This document shows positions 29,347-41,137 of a stretch of DNA of 64,000 bases, in pieces; the first letter of the stretch is position 1; the number at the start of each line of letters is the position of its first letter. Both the position numbers and the translations under genes were made by a program. Location: positions 5,518,001 through 5,582,000 of the forward strand of contig BTPP01000002.1 in NCBI GenBank assembly GCA_037102815.1, written 5' to 3'. The DNA comes from Neurospora intermedia. Lineage: Eukaryota; Ascomycota; Sordariomycetes; Sordariales; Sordariaceae. Under the pieces are notes generated by a model. The model did not search any database and was not told the DNA's origin. It saw only the letters and a program-made list of their open reading frames with translations.

Positions 29347-31816
29347 TTCGTGGAAGGCCGGTCGGCCGGTAGCGGAAGCGTGTTAAAGACGTAAATGAGG
29401 GAATAACCAAGAGAGAATACGATGTGAGGATGGTTGAGGATGTAAGAGCGTGACGGAGCCTGAACAAAAGACTTCTCAGAATCGGCCGGGTGATGAACTG
29501 AGAACGTAATGGGAAAAGGCCCAGCTGAGAGACTTCTGGAGAAGTGAGGCTCCAGCAAAGAAGAGGAGGTGTATCAGCTAATGCACAGCCATCAGCAAGC
29601 CATCGCCAACGCGTAACCAAATTCAAGTGGATGCATACCTTGAGTGTGAGCTGCTGTCCATTCATCTCAATCCAAGGCAAACTGGTACGAATCATTGGTG
29701 AAGCTGTCAAGTCGCTCTATGGTCGGAAAGCATCAAGGAACCTTCAGCTCGCGCAGCCTGATGGAGCCCAAAGTCTGCATCTGCACAGCCATGGTGTCTC
29801 GTCCGTGACAAAATTGATGAGACCTTTGTAGTCTGATACCGCTCGTTGTAGTCAAGAAAGGTCGTTGCAAAACTGCAATAGGGATTACGACCAAATGAAA
29901 ACACATTGGCTCAAGTCCCATTGGGATATTTCGATCCAGGACTTCCCTGGAATCTAGGCTCAAAGGTGTAGTAAAGATGCTTGGATAGGTAGCAAGAGTA
30001 TACCTAAGGTATATTGTCAAATGTCTCAATAATTTTGTCCAGAGGAGGGCGTCTAGTTCTCACCGGCACTAGACGAGCGGGCAGTGGAGGGTTCCCATTG
30101 GGTACTGCCGAGGGCTGTGTCGTGGGATGAAGGAGTGAGAATGCCACGATGTAGCGCTGGTAGAGCGAATCACAACAAGCCGAATGCTATGATGCAGGAG
30201 GGTAGGTATTGACTCGAGCAGTGTATCTTGCATGCTGATGAGCCAAAGTTGGGCAAGGAACGAAGTGGTCAACGAACTTTCATAGGAAAGTGAAAAAGCC
30301 GGCCGGCGCTGGTGTGAAGTTGCGAGACAATGGCGATGACGGTGCCTACCTACCTACCATAGCGGGAAAACCGGGCAGTCATCTAGGCTAGATACTATTG
30401 TCTAGGCTAGACACTCGATCTAGGCTTGTTGAACAGGACTCCTGATTGGTCAAATTTATTGGAGTGATGGTTCTTTCCCCGAGGCCCGAAACGACCCTTG
30501 ATTTCTTCTTCGGTAGCGGCTATTCCTTCCTAAAGTTACGAATAACTATATCAACTAAAGTAACAAGCTCATTTACTCATTCAATTGGGCCAGTGGCTCA
30601 ATGGTTCCTGTGTTTGCTTTCTTTCTTGGAACTACCAGTTCAATCCCGCTGGTAGTCGCCTTTTTTCAGTCGCGCGAAAAGTTTCGCGTCTCCTTTGGGA
30701 ATGCCCTCATTCAGATTTCGAAGTCGAAGTCCGATACCTACCTAAGTAACTACCTCTACCTACCTCAAAAGAAACTACTATAGCAGTAATAGCGGCTGCT
30801 GTAGTAGTTCCCAGCTTTTGCCCCCTATAAGCCTATTTCAGCCAATCAGAGGCTCCCATTTTTTATCTAGTCTAGACTTGAAATCTAGCCTAGACAGCCA
30901 GACAGTCCTAGAAGTACAGTCAAGGCCAGATACAGCCCTTCTAGCCTAGACACCCTCCCCATAATCCCGCTGCGGTACCTTAAGCAATCTGATCAGCAAC
31001 TACCTCAAGGGGTACCTAGGTACCTTCGAAGATCGGGAGTCTTCAGTTCATACTGCGTTTCTACCCACCGCTCGAAGGAGCGATGAGGAACTTGGAGCCT
31101 TCTCTCCGTATCACTTAGAGGAAAGTGAGTACAGCCCATCTTCCAGGCAGAACACTTGACGAAGAGACGAAACCCAAGAGGAAAGCGCATCTTGAAGAAC
31201 TGGACTGCACCTAAAAGCACCCCGGCCGTGACTGGTACCTGACGCCCCCTTCCCCGCCGTTCGATGTTGAAAAGGCAAGAGAGATGTGTAGCAGAGAAAA
31301 TCAACAAGGAGGAAACTTCATTTTAGACTCAAGACACCTTCCTTCCCGGGCAAAGAACTCGTCTGTTTGAGACAATGGAAACTCAAGAACGGGAGATAAT
31401 GGAGATTAGGGGGCTGGAAAAAGACTTAGCGGATGATATACCTCTAACTGTTCTTCAAGTGCTCGTTATGTCTTCCTCACACCCATCTAGTAACACAGGA
31501 TCGATGTCAAAGATAAAAAGGGCCACCTCCTTATGTAACGACCCAAGTGGTCCTTTGCGAGAAGTCCCCGCAATAAAGTGAAATGCAAGCGAGCCAGCCC
31601 CTCTTCCGAGAAAAGGCGACTGCCCTGGTATTTTTCGTGACTCCTTCCTCAACCGCCATCTCAGCGGTCCCATCATCCACCCATTTACCTATTCACTCCA
31701 CAAGGCGCAAGCCCCTTATAACATCAACATGTTCTCGATGTCGACCGTCTCGCCCGCTCGACTTCGCTGTCATCTAAATAAAACAAAACGTCGTTTAAAG
31801 GTAGTTTGCAAATCTC
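29347..31816. other. Intergenic 2.5 kb with an inverted-repeat element
   Basis: Holds the NLR promoter (proximal part), an inverted-repeat element (listed separately) and otherwise unique sequence. Open frames up to 133 codons at 29309-29710 overlap others and have no support. It separates the accessory segment from conserved genes. Confidence 0.5.
30355..30977. mobile_element. MITE-like element with terminal inverted repeats
   Basis: The left end reads TACC, two bases, then AGCGGGA and, after about 14 variable bases, TCTAGGCTAGA; the right end gives the same blocks in the same spacing on the other strand. Subterminal repeats also mirror: CCTGATTGGTCAAATTT near 30444 and its partner TTTCAGCCAATCAGAGG near 30837. 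Extra TCTAGGCTAGAC copies occur inside. About 620 bp, no transposase frame. No clean target-site duplication was found, so the exact ends are uncertain. Confidence 0.65.
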
Positions 31817-33526
31817 TTACTCATCGGAAAGCTCCTTCTGTATAAGATCCATAAGGTCTTTGAAGGCAGTAGCGTTGGCCTCGCTCAGCTGTACGCAGTC
31901 ATTGTCAGCAACTTGAGATTATTTCGGGAAGACGATCAGACATACCTTGACCTGCACCTGTCTCGGCTCCGTGCCCTCAAACGCCGTAAACAGGACATAT
32001 GCCGCCTTCAGCTTCTTAGTCACGGCGAACGTCATGGCCGGCACGATGGCCGTGTTGAGAATGACACGGAGGGTGTGGTCTTGGCGCATGACGAGACGGA
32101 CACTCTTCCGGCCGCCACCGCTGCCGGCCTCTCCGTCACCGCTGTCCTCCACCAGTGCCGAGGCGTCGAAGGAAGTCGCGTCCCAGTTGCCGTTGTGATC
32201 TCGCTTGACGCTCGCTTTGGGCACATTGACCTTGAGCATGCCAGCTCCCCTCTCCTTCCAGCCGACACCCTTCTCCATAACGAAGATTTTGGCGCGTACC
32301 GCTAGTAGCGTGGCGTCCTCACCCTCGCCGTCGTCGACAACGACTGATCATAGGTTAGCATTGCCGCATAGGACAAAGCGACGTAGGAATCCCAGATCAT
32401 GAAACTTACCTTTGCGCAGCTTCAACTTTTTCTCTTCCTCCGCCGCAGTCCTAGCCTCATCATTCTCACCCTCCTTGTCCTCATTTGCACCCGCGTCCTC
32501 TTTCTCGTTACCTCCCTCCTCTTCGCTCTCCTCCGCGTCGCTCTCTGGCGCACCAAAAGGTTTGGCAGGCTTGCTGCTCATCAAAGTCTCACCGGGCTTA
32601 CCACCGAAACTTGTAAGCTTAGCTCCACCCAGCGCGCTGCCTCCAAAGCCGCTAGAAAACCCGCCACCAAACACAGAGCCGGAGCTGGCGCTGTTAAAGC
32701 CAGCAAATGGCGAAGGTGCCGCAGCGGAGCTGCCGAAGCTAAGTTTGGGCGGCGTGGCAGCCGCTGCTGTGGTGGAAGCGCCGAGAGTGCCAAAGGGAGA
32801 GGCAGATCCGGAGTTTGTAGAGCCGAAAAGGCTGGGGGCTGCCGAAGCGCCTAGGGCGCCAAAGGGAGAGGTTGTAGAGCTGGCAAGCTTGGCGAAACCG
32901 GACTGGGCAAAGGCGGAGGATGATGTCTGGGGCTTTTCTTCGCTCGTGGGCTTGATTTCTGCTGCTGGCTCGGCGGGCTTCGAAGGAATCTCGGTCGTGG
33001 TTGTCTCGACGGATGCTGAGGAAGTAGTCTCCTGGTGACCATAGGGTTAGTCGAGGGCCCCAAATAGCATGTGTCCGCAAAAATGTCCCACCTTTACTCC
33101 ATCGTCCGACGCGGATGCCTCGTCACGGGCGCGCTTCTTCTCCGGCTCGGACCTGTCTGTCCTACTTTGGGTCGCGATGGGCTTGGCCTCCTCTGTGGAA
33201 GGCTGGTCCCCGGATTGAGCGTCGTTGGCGTCCTTGCTCTCTTCAAGCTCGTCGTGTGCTCGCTTCTTCTTGGGAGACGAAACCTGCTCCTTCATCTCGG
33301 TGTCCTTATCGTCAGCAATTGCAGGCTCTGGAGTGGCCTTCCTTGAGCCGGCTGTAGGGGTGCCATTGTCTGATCCGCTATCTTGGGCTGCGGCGGCGCT
33401 CTGCTCGGAGATGGATGTGTGCTTGAGTTCGCGGCGGGCGGCCGTGGTCTCGGCGTCTTCCTTAGCAACTGGCGCGACGACGGGGTCCGCGGTATCGGTT
33501 TGTTGGTTTTGCGTCGGGTCGGCCAT
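31817..33526 (-). CDS. Ran-binding (RanBP1-domain) nuclear protein with FG motifs, Yrb2/Nup2-like
   Basis: Four exons: 33526-33092, 33031-32410, 32343-31946 and 31888-31817 (introns 60, 66 and 57 nt), giving 508 residues. The N-terminal 150 residues are acidic with SPKKKR and PEKKRAR nuclear localisation signals. A Ser/Ala-rich middle (about 170-300) carries nucleoporin-like SPFG, SLFG, SVFG, GFGG and FGAP motifs. After an acidic stretch comes a RanBP1-type domain from about 350 (DATLLAVRAKIFVMEKG, GWKERGAGMLKVNV, SVRLVMRQDHTLRVILN). This architecture matches fungal Yrb2/RanBP3 or Nup2: binding Ran-GTP at or near the pore to assist export or cargo release. Yrb2 versus Nup2 cannot be settled here. 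The ATG at 33526 starts MADPTQNQQ. All introns are required for frame. Confidence 0.88.
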
Positions 33527-35275
33527 GATGTCAGAGGATATGATGGATCGCGAGATTGGTGATGTGGTCGTCAAGTGAGGAGGGCCAATGGCCAAGCACA
33601 CGATTGATGCTGTCTCGCGAGATTGGTGTTGCAGAGCGTACTGTACCGGGTGGGCTTGACACGGGCAGTAGAGATCAGATACAATAAGGTAGCAAGGGAC
33701 AGAAACGAAAAGGTCTCTGTTCAGTCTCGAAAGAGTTTAGCAATAAGTACCAAATAAGAGCAAGAGCAGCGGAAGAAAAGTGGCAGAGACGGAGTTTGGT
33801 GCCAAGCGCATCTGAAATCGAACGTCTTCCTGAAAATGGGGTTAACCCAGGCTCAGCGGGGGCGGGTGGGTGGAAGTGGAAGTGGAGATTACTTACCTAC
33901 CTAGCACAGGGCGAGGCGGGCAGTTGGGGCCTTCCGCGCGCTTCGCTACAGTGGTTGGTCACAATGTTTAATTCCACAGCAGCTAAGTGGAAGTTGTGAC
34001 GGGTTCAGGTTGGACTTGCGCGATACAACCGGGCTGGAACCTGACTGGGAGCTCAACCTGATAGAGGCCCGTAGAAGGAGGTATCGAAGTGGAACAGAAA
34101 ATCGTCGACATTCCCCATCACAATGATGGGCATGCTGCTCCAATACCTACCTACATTGTCGACATTCACAGGCAATACTTCTTCGCTTCGCTACTAGGTG
34201 AATGAGCAGGGATCTGGATAATCCAATGTTGAACTTCCTGGTCGCAAGGCCATCAAGCTTCCTGTCGTCCACCGGTTCCTTTACCAAAGAATGTTTCGAT
34301 CCGCCCGCGGTAGAGCAAGATGGAACAGCTATTGTCGGGTGGAAACAGAAGCATCACCAACTGGCCCAGTCAGAACTCAACCTCACCTGGGCTCAATGTA
34401 GCATCACTCCGGTCTGCGTTGAGCGGAAACGCGGCGCGCCTCGGCACCTGCCATACAGCTGCGGGGAACCCTCTATCACGTCAGTCAGTGCAGTAACACC
34501 GGACCTTGACAGGGCGGAAGGATCCAATTATCAGCACTCTCCCGTCCTAATCAAAATAGTTGAGACCTTCCACTTGGGTATACTCCTACTACGCATCTGA
34601 TCTCGAGTTCTATGTCTAGGCGATTCCTGGATAGACATATCCATACGGGACTCTAGTCGATGTCTTTTCGAATTGTCGTAATCCCTATCACAGTTTTGCA
34701 ACCATCTCTCCTCAGTACAACGAGCGGTGTCGTATTGCAAAGATCTCATCAAATTTGGCATGGACGAGGCACTGTACCCGAGATGGGATGCTAAGAGCCA
34801 TTCCTCAATCCCTTCTATCACAAGGGAAAGCCCGACAGCTTTACAGGAACCACAGTGATTCCGATCAAAGCGATGATGTGGCAGAACGAACATCTCGAGT
34901 TTCCCGCCTATGAAACAAACCGATTGACTCCCATACAAGCCGTCTTTGAGACCACGATTCTCGTCCACTCTAGCCATCTCGGAATAGCGCCAAGCACCGA
35001 ACCAAATATTGACTTCTGGATCACGGGTTACCATAGTAACCGCGTACGCTGGTGGGTCAAGGCACGTTTGGAATTGAAAGCCACGTCAAGTCATGCATCG
35101 GTATAAACTCTTCCGAAAAATGAAGCAGCTTGATGCACATGAGAAGTGCATCGGTTAATGTCCTATCCGCCCCAGCATTTCCCCAGCACTCATTACAGTC
35201 ATTAAGCATTAAGGTAGGTACCCCAACCCATCAATACCCCCGAAGAACCCCGCCACTCAAGAAAGCGCCTCTTTG
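33527..35275. other. Intergenic between RanBP1-domain and PPxY membrane-protein genes
   Basis: Contains the promoter of the RanBP1-domain gene (proximal) and the 3' flank of the next minus-strand gene (distal). Frames at 34202-34600 and 34531-35034 overlap on opposite strands and show nothing recognisable. Confidence 0.5.
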
Positions 35276-37522
35276 TTACCTTCGACTTCTCAGATATTCT
35301 TCATATCGGGGTGGTAATAACCCTTCGTCATCAACAACCCCCCTCAGCCCTACCACTTCACCATAACTCGGCGGTGGAGGCGTCCCAGGTAACTGCCGCC
35401 TGGCATTTACCGGCGGAACCGCCTGAGGCCTTGGAGCCGCTTCTCGCCTTGCCCCAGCCCGAATCATATCCTCCACCAGATTCGCAGCCCTCATGAACGA
35501 CGCCAGTTCACCGCCAATGGACAAATCATCATCGCTATCCTCTCCACCGCTGTCTTCACCACTGCTCTCCCCAACTTCATCACCGCGCTCCTTCTCCGGC
35601 TCGTCATCCGAGTCAACCAACGTTTCCTTCTCATCCCAAACCCTCTCATCATCATCAACAACAACGACTTGCTCAACAGGCTCATGTACCGTCTGGAGTT
35701 CCGAGCCAGGTTCATACCTCAGCGCCAACCCATCCGACGGCACTGCATGGTACTCGCAGTATCGCTGGTACTCCCTTTCTGATAACCTCTCTTTCTCTTT
35801 TTTGTCCTGTTCCTCCCCATGCAGCTCTGACATCCCCTCCTCCTTCTCCTCCAACGGCCCCCTTTTCTCCGCCATCTCATCATTATCACCCTCACCTTCA
35901 AATTCCCCAGTCACAGTCCCAGTCCCAGATTCATCTCCAGCTTGCAGCTGAGCAAAGTACTTAGCCTTGCACCCTCCACAACTTTCATCACTGCCGTAAA
36001 ACCCGGGACAAAGTGATTCTATCATTGCAACAGGCTCTCCCCCTCCGCTTCCTTCGGCCAACATCTTTCTTCGGCTGCGTTGCCGATGGAGAGAGTGAAA
36101 AAAGCAGGCCAATATGAGGAGGGAGAGGAAGATGATGTAGGCGGCGAGGCGGATGGGCGAGAGATCGATCAGGTGCGCGTAAACAGAGGCGCGGAGGGAA
36201 GATTGGGGGACAGTTAGGGTCGTCTGGTGGGCTGATCCGGGGGTTGAGTCTGAGAACAGATCTGGGAATGGCAGACGAGCTGGTTTAGCTGGTCGATGAT
36301 GTGGGAGTTCCCAAGCCGGATGAGCAGACGGGCCTGGGATGCTGGTGTCGTTCGCTCTCGGTGGGAGGTTTGCGCAAAGCGTTTCAAACTGCTGTCTGCT
36401 CTCCTCGTACTTCCTGTTCATGACCACCGGCTTTTGCGCATAGCGATGACCAACCACACCGGTACTGTCCCTTTCCTCAGCAGTAGCAACACTCCTCCGA
36501 TACTCCAAACACTCCACCTCCCTTTCGAATTCCTTCCTCTCCCTCTTCAACCTCTCCTCTCTACTTTCTCCTTTTCCCTCCGTCGTCCCCACCGTATTCG
36601 CCTCTGTGTCTGCCTTATCGTTTTCATCATCAAAAACAACCTCCCACCCCCCACTCTTCTTCCCCCTAACATCTCGAATCCTCGCATCAACACACCACCC
36701 CGCCACTCCAAACGCCCAGACTGGTTCCTCCTGTCTGAACCAGATCGTACAACTCAACTCTTCTTTCACCGGCTGTCCATCGATGGCTTGCAATGTGAGT
36801 GTAACGGATTGTGATCGTCGAGCATTTACTTTCGCTTTCACATCATCCACCCCCTTGTTTCTGTTTGTGTTTTCAGGATCACCGTTAGGGAGGGAATGGG
36901 AATCATCGGCGTCGAAGTCAGCAGAAGAAGAGTTGCCGCCAGGGAAGCAACGTGATTCCCAAGTCAGATGCACATTGATATCATTGTCCAGCACAAACGA
37001 CCCGTCTTCGTTCGGTGGAGAAAGCAAAGGTTGGTTGTTGATGGTGATGTTGGGGGAGGCGCAACTGTCATCGTTGCCACTGCCGATGGGGAGAGTAGAT
37101 GCTAGTGGGTTGACATCGAGGCGGAAACCCTGTTTTGATCACCTCTAATCAGCCAAACACGCATGGAGCTAAAAGAAAAGAAAAAAGTTGAGTGATGGGG
37201 ATAAGGAAGAAGCGGTAAAGCATGTAAACAAAAAGAAAGGTAAACAAAATGAAATACAACATACCAAATCCTGACCATAACCATAAGACCGCGGAGTGGG
37301 GTGCATAAACTGTATATACAAACTCTGCGGGTTGGGAACAGTTGCTGCTGCTGGTGCTACTGGGGCGACATCTAAAGACCAGTCAGTCAATCCATCTTAC
37401 CCACACCACTCAATTAATCTCAAATCTAGGTAGGTAAAGTTTCACATACCCTCCAATCCCAAAACCACACGTCCATAAGCAAGCGCGAACAACGCCGCCG
37501 TGTGTTTTGAGCCGTGCATCAT
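35276..37522 (-). CDS. Single-pass membrane protein with cytosolic PPxY motifs
   Basis: Exons 37522-37450, 37371-37265 and 37129-35276 (introns 78 and 135 nt) give 677 residues. Exon 1 encodes a signal peptide (HTAALFALAYGRVVLGLEG). The lumenal or outer part (about 25-360) has N-glycosylation sequons and a GFRLDVNPLASTLPIGSG segment. A membrane helix, RLAAYIIFLSLLILACFF, lies near 380, followed by basic residues, so the rest is cytosolic. The tail is very acidic and ends with two PPxY motifs (PPSY and PPRY) in the last 45 residues. PPxY motifs bind the WW domains of Rsp5/NEDD4 ubiquitin ligases, so a role as a trafficking or ubiquitin adaptor is inferred. I know no named family for the outer region. 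A second ATG at 37519 could also start it. Confidence 0.78.
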
Positions 37523-39256
37523 CGCTTTGGTGATGCTACGGCTGAGTGTCCAACGCCGAAGGTCCCGCTCGAGTGTGGTCGCGAACTGCACTGAGGTCCG
37601 GTCCAGTGGTGTTTGGTTGGTACGGTGGCCTAAGTCTTGCCCCTGACTGACCCGGTTGACCTTACCCCGGCGCGGCGCGGCGCGGACGTTGCAAACGCAC
37701 GGAACGAGGGGTTGTGAATGACCGTCAATGTACCGGTTGCCGTACCGTGCGACACGGAACCGAACTGATTTAGATGCCTGGGTCCCGGATGTCGTAGGCT
37801 CGTAGGGTAGGTACGTAGCCGGTAGGTAGGTCGGGACGTAGGTAGGGTAGGTGAGAATAGGCTCCCAACGAACTGAACAACGACGACGGGAACCTAATGG
37901 AAGTGGCGATGCACCGTCCGTCTCCAGGGGCAAGTTCTCCAGTATCGTGGGGTGTTGTCGTCACGTAGTGGAAAGTGGAATCCTCAAAGTCCTGCTGGCC
38001 CAACAAACAAAAAGGTTGCCTGACCTCAGTCTCTGACCTCTGACTCAAACTTAAACGAAGAGTACTGCCTAGTCTAGAGGTACAATAGCTGAAGTAAAAA
38101 GAGATAAAGAGGACAGATGGCCCCCCCCCCCCCCCCCCCCCCGTCCCTTCTCCAGACAAGAAGACAACACGGTTTTCTCAACACTGCTTACCTACCCTAC
38201 CCAGCTACCCTCTCTGAAGAAAACAATTACGATAATCCCTACCTACCTACCAAGTGAACCCCTCGTGATCACCAGGCAGCCATTTAGTTTAGTTCTACCC
38301 AGTCTCCATTTAGTTCACCGAGAGGCCGCCGGGTCGGGCTGACCTGACTTTAAGAAACCAGCCAATCAGCTTACACGGAACCAAGCGAGCCGAAAAGAAG
38401 AAAGGAAAAAAAAAAAAAGTGGGAAGCTTACGACGGCGTCGTTCGCTTAGCTCGCTTAGCTTAGCTTAGCTCGGTCTGGGGGAGGGGTTTCAGTTGAAGA
38501 AGAAGAAGGTAAAATGAGGGGCACGCTACTGAAAAGATGACAGCATCACTTTTGTTTCTTTCTCACAAGGTAAATACTGCAGGGTTGAAGGTTAGGTTGG
38601 CTGTAAAGACTGATGGGTGGGTTAGGTGGGTAGGTAATTTTTTGGTATAATCAATCATCTTCAAATGTTATTTATTATATGACTCCCAGTGGTATTTTGT
38701 GTAAATGGTCACGATGTGTTGACGATCCCGTAGGGAGAAGACACTTTCTACTGTAACGAAAAATGCACCGCGGGAGAAAAGATGTTTTACCTAAGAATAT
38801 AAGTGATATAATCCGTCTTTGGGTCAAAGTGATGTCAGGAAGTGACAATGTCCGGCTATGTGGGAGAAAAGACAAAATCATCGCAAGCAGGGCTGGAAAG
38901 CATCGACCGAACAAGCTGATAACGAGCACCAGAGCAAGAACAAAGAGATAACACATATGATATACAAGCCCTGGAACGTCATTTTGCACTTGTTGTGCAA
39001 TTCTTGCTCTGCAACGCAACCTCTTCTCATCCGTTTGATCCAGTTAACTTCCCAGTCTCATTGATCTGTCTAGTGGCGTTGAGAACCTCATTTGGTTTAT
39101 TCACCAAAAGCCTGAAAGCCCAATCAAGATGAACCAACGATCCATATGTCTGTTCCCTTTGCCTTCGTTGTATGTGTATTTGAGCCAACTCTTCAATACA
39201 CAATTGTACAATCGAGCCACCCACAATTCAGCATGTCACAACCGCTCCTACCAGGC
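37523..39256. other. Intergenic with a C22 tract
   Basis: Promoter and leader of the PPxY membrane-protein gene plus the 3' flank of the RING gene. A run of exactly 22 cytosines lies at 38121-38142 and an adenine run near 38406. TACCTACC repeats are frequent. No coding pattern was found; frames at 37442-37933 upstream of the ATG are leader sequence. Confidence 0.5.
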
Positions 39257-41137
39257 TCAGCGTCTGCGGTCCCTATCCCGATCCGCCCCGGAGCCAGAAC
39301 CGGAAGATCCACGGCCGAAGTGGTCCCTAAGCCACCCTAGCGCGCCATTACCAGAACTCGAACTCTGCTGCTGCTGCTGCTGCTGCTGTTGATTTTGCTG
39401 TTGCTGTCCGTCTCGATCCCGTGAATTTCCCTCCCCGTTGTTACTGTTATTGCGTCCCCACAAGTTGTTCAATCCACCGCTGTACCTGCTGCTAATGTTG
39501 CTCTGAGAATTGCTGCTCGGATTTGGCTGCCAGGCCGTCGAGGTGCCCCTATCCCTGGGTGGAGACGGGTCCCTATCGCGCGATCGCATGTCAAAACGTG
39601 AGTTCTCGCGGCTGGGGGGCGAGTGTGAAGTTCGGCGGGAGATTCCTTCGGATTGAGAGTCGGTACGCCTAACACCGGCCACGTTACGGATCCGCTCGAG
39701 GCGCTCTTCTCTCTCCTGCTCGTTGCGCCGAAGTCGCTCTCTGGCCGATTGCACTTGTGATCCAAAGGGGTTAAGTGATTCAAAAGGGTTTCTTCCTGGT
39801 GCGGATGTGGACGTGAAGGCTGATGTAGAACTGGTACCGGCTTCTTGGCGTGATGCGGACGGTTGGCTGTTATTGTTATTGTTGCTGTTGCTGTTGCTCC
39901 CGGATGGGTTGTTGCCCTCGATCGGCATTCGGCAGATAGGGCACGTGTTGTGCTCCTTAAGCCATAAAGTGACGCATTCCCCATGAAACCAATGCTTACA
40001 CGGTAGCACCGTGACCTCTTCGCCCTTGTACATGTCGTCGATACAAATGGTACATTCGGCTTTACCCTCGGGGCCGACCATCTGCTCGTCAAGGATTTTT
40101 TTGGGTAATTTCTCAATAGCGGCTTGCGTTGCTGGAGGAGCCGCATTGGACTGCGGGTTAGCTTCCATGAGGGTCGTTATGATGCGGTCGAGTGCTTCCT
40201 GGGTATACACGGCATCGCCATGGACTGCCGCCTGTGGGTTCAGCAATGTAGCGATAAAGTCCTGCAGGCCAGTGGCAAACCCAAGAGGAGGCCCTCGTGG
40301 ACCACCGCCTTGGCCCTGGCCCTGGCCGCCACCGGGGTCTTCTGCGCCCGGCGGCGGGATGTTGCCAAAGAGACCCCTAAACAGACTGCCATCACCGTTC
40401 GAGTTAGCCCTCCTGTTAGTCACAACAATGATTGTGTGTCTGCGAATTCCAGGGAAACCATTGCCATGTCGCGAGCGAACATACGTGTCAAAAGCGGGCA
40501 CTTCCGGCCCGTCTCCCGCTGGGCCTCCTGCAGTTGTCGTGGTCGTGAAGGTAAAGCTAGCCATGCCGTCTCCTGCTCTGGTGAAGGTTGTACGTTGTAT
40601 CCGCGGCTGTATCCCAAAGGCGGTTCCTCCTTGCTGTCCCGGCCTTGCGCCGCTTAACTCGACAAACATATCGGCGAACCGCGACAAAACGGCCTCGCCG
40701 GGATCATCTGGGCGGGCACGCGGTCGGTCCGGACTGCTATCAAGATCCTCAAGACCGTTCCCACTTGAACGGTTGAAGGGACTATCTGGCGAGTGGTACA
40801 CCGACCGTCGCATGAAGAAGGACCCGGGGCCACGCTCGAGAAACTGCTCTATGTCATCTTCCTCCGGGTCCGAGTCTGAACGGTGACCTTGTTGTTGAAC
40901 ACCTGGTCGGGGATCGTTGTCAGGTTCGACCTGTAGAAAGGTTAGCGTGCTGGCGATAGCTGGACGGTAGATGGGAGAACCCACAATCTGGACGAAATCG
41001 TTGTGACACCTGGGGCATTCTAGGTCCAGATGGGGGTAGTCGTCGCGATACCACTCGTTTTCGCAGCCATAGCAGTAGACAACTTCTCTACCCGTTGTCG
41101 CATCAAGATGCCTCGGGGGAAATCCTGGAGAGGCCAT
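39257..41137 (-). CDS. RING-H2 E3 ubiquitin ligase, RNF115/126-like
   Basis: Predicted 626 residues, single exon from the ATG at 41137. N-terminal zinc ribbon at about 13-45 (YCYGCENEW ... ECPRCHNDF), as in the BCA2/RNF126 group. A C3H2C3 RING-H2 finger at about 380-420: CTIC, then LPCKHWFHGECV, then CPIC. Between and after are low-complexity Gly/Pro and Ser/Asn-rich tracts, and a polyglutamine run near the C-terminus encoded by CTG repeats on the plus strand (39367-39412). It should transfer ubiquitin from an E2 to substrates, in cytosol or at membranes; substrates cannot be predicted. The frame stays open upstream to 41335 with a hydrophobic stretch, so a longer N-terminus is possible, but MASPGFPPRHLD in a good context is preferred. 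Confidence 0.86.
   Translation of the reverse strand: MASPGFPPRHLDATTGREVVYCYGCENEWYRDDYPHLDLECPRCHNDFVQIVGSPIYRPAIASTLTFLQVEPDNDPRPGVQQQGHRSDSDPEEDDIEQFLERGPGSFFMRRSVYHSPDSPFNRSSGNGLEDLDSSPDRPRARPDDPGEAVLSRFADMFVELSGARPGQQGGTAFGIQPRIQRTTFTRAGDGMASFTFTTTTTAGGPAGDGPEVPAFDTYVRSRHGNGFPGIRRHTIIVVTNRRANSNGDGSLFRGLFGNIPPPGAEDPGGGQGQGQGGGPRGPPLGFATGLQDFIATLLNPQAAVHGDAVYTQEALDRIITTLMEANPQSNAAPPATQAAIEKLPKKILDEQMVGPEGKAECTICIDDMYKGEEVTVLPCKHWFHGECVTLWLKEHNTCPICRMPIEGNNPSGSNSNSNNNNNSQPSASRQEAGTSSTSAFTSTSAPGRNPFESLNPFGSQVQSARERLRRNEQEREERLERIRNVAGVRRTDSQSEGISRRTSHSPPSRENSRFDMRSRDRDPSPPRDRGTSTAWQPNPSSNSQSNISSRYSGGLNNLWGRNNSNNGEGNSRDRDGQQQQNQQQQQQQQQSSSSGNGALGWLRDHFGRGSSGSGSGADRDRDRRR

Noticed and set aside
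30583-30660. Functional tRNA gene
   Set aside because: A- and B-box-like words are present, but the acceptor and T stems do not pair; treated as part of the inverted-repeat element.
40011-40886. 291-codon plus-strand frame
   Set aside because: Antisense of the RING-H2 gene; the RING and zinc-ribbon motifs are on the minus strand.
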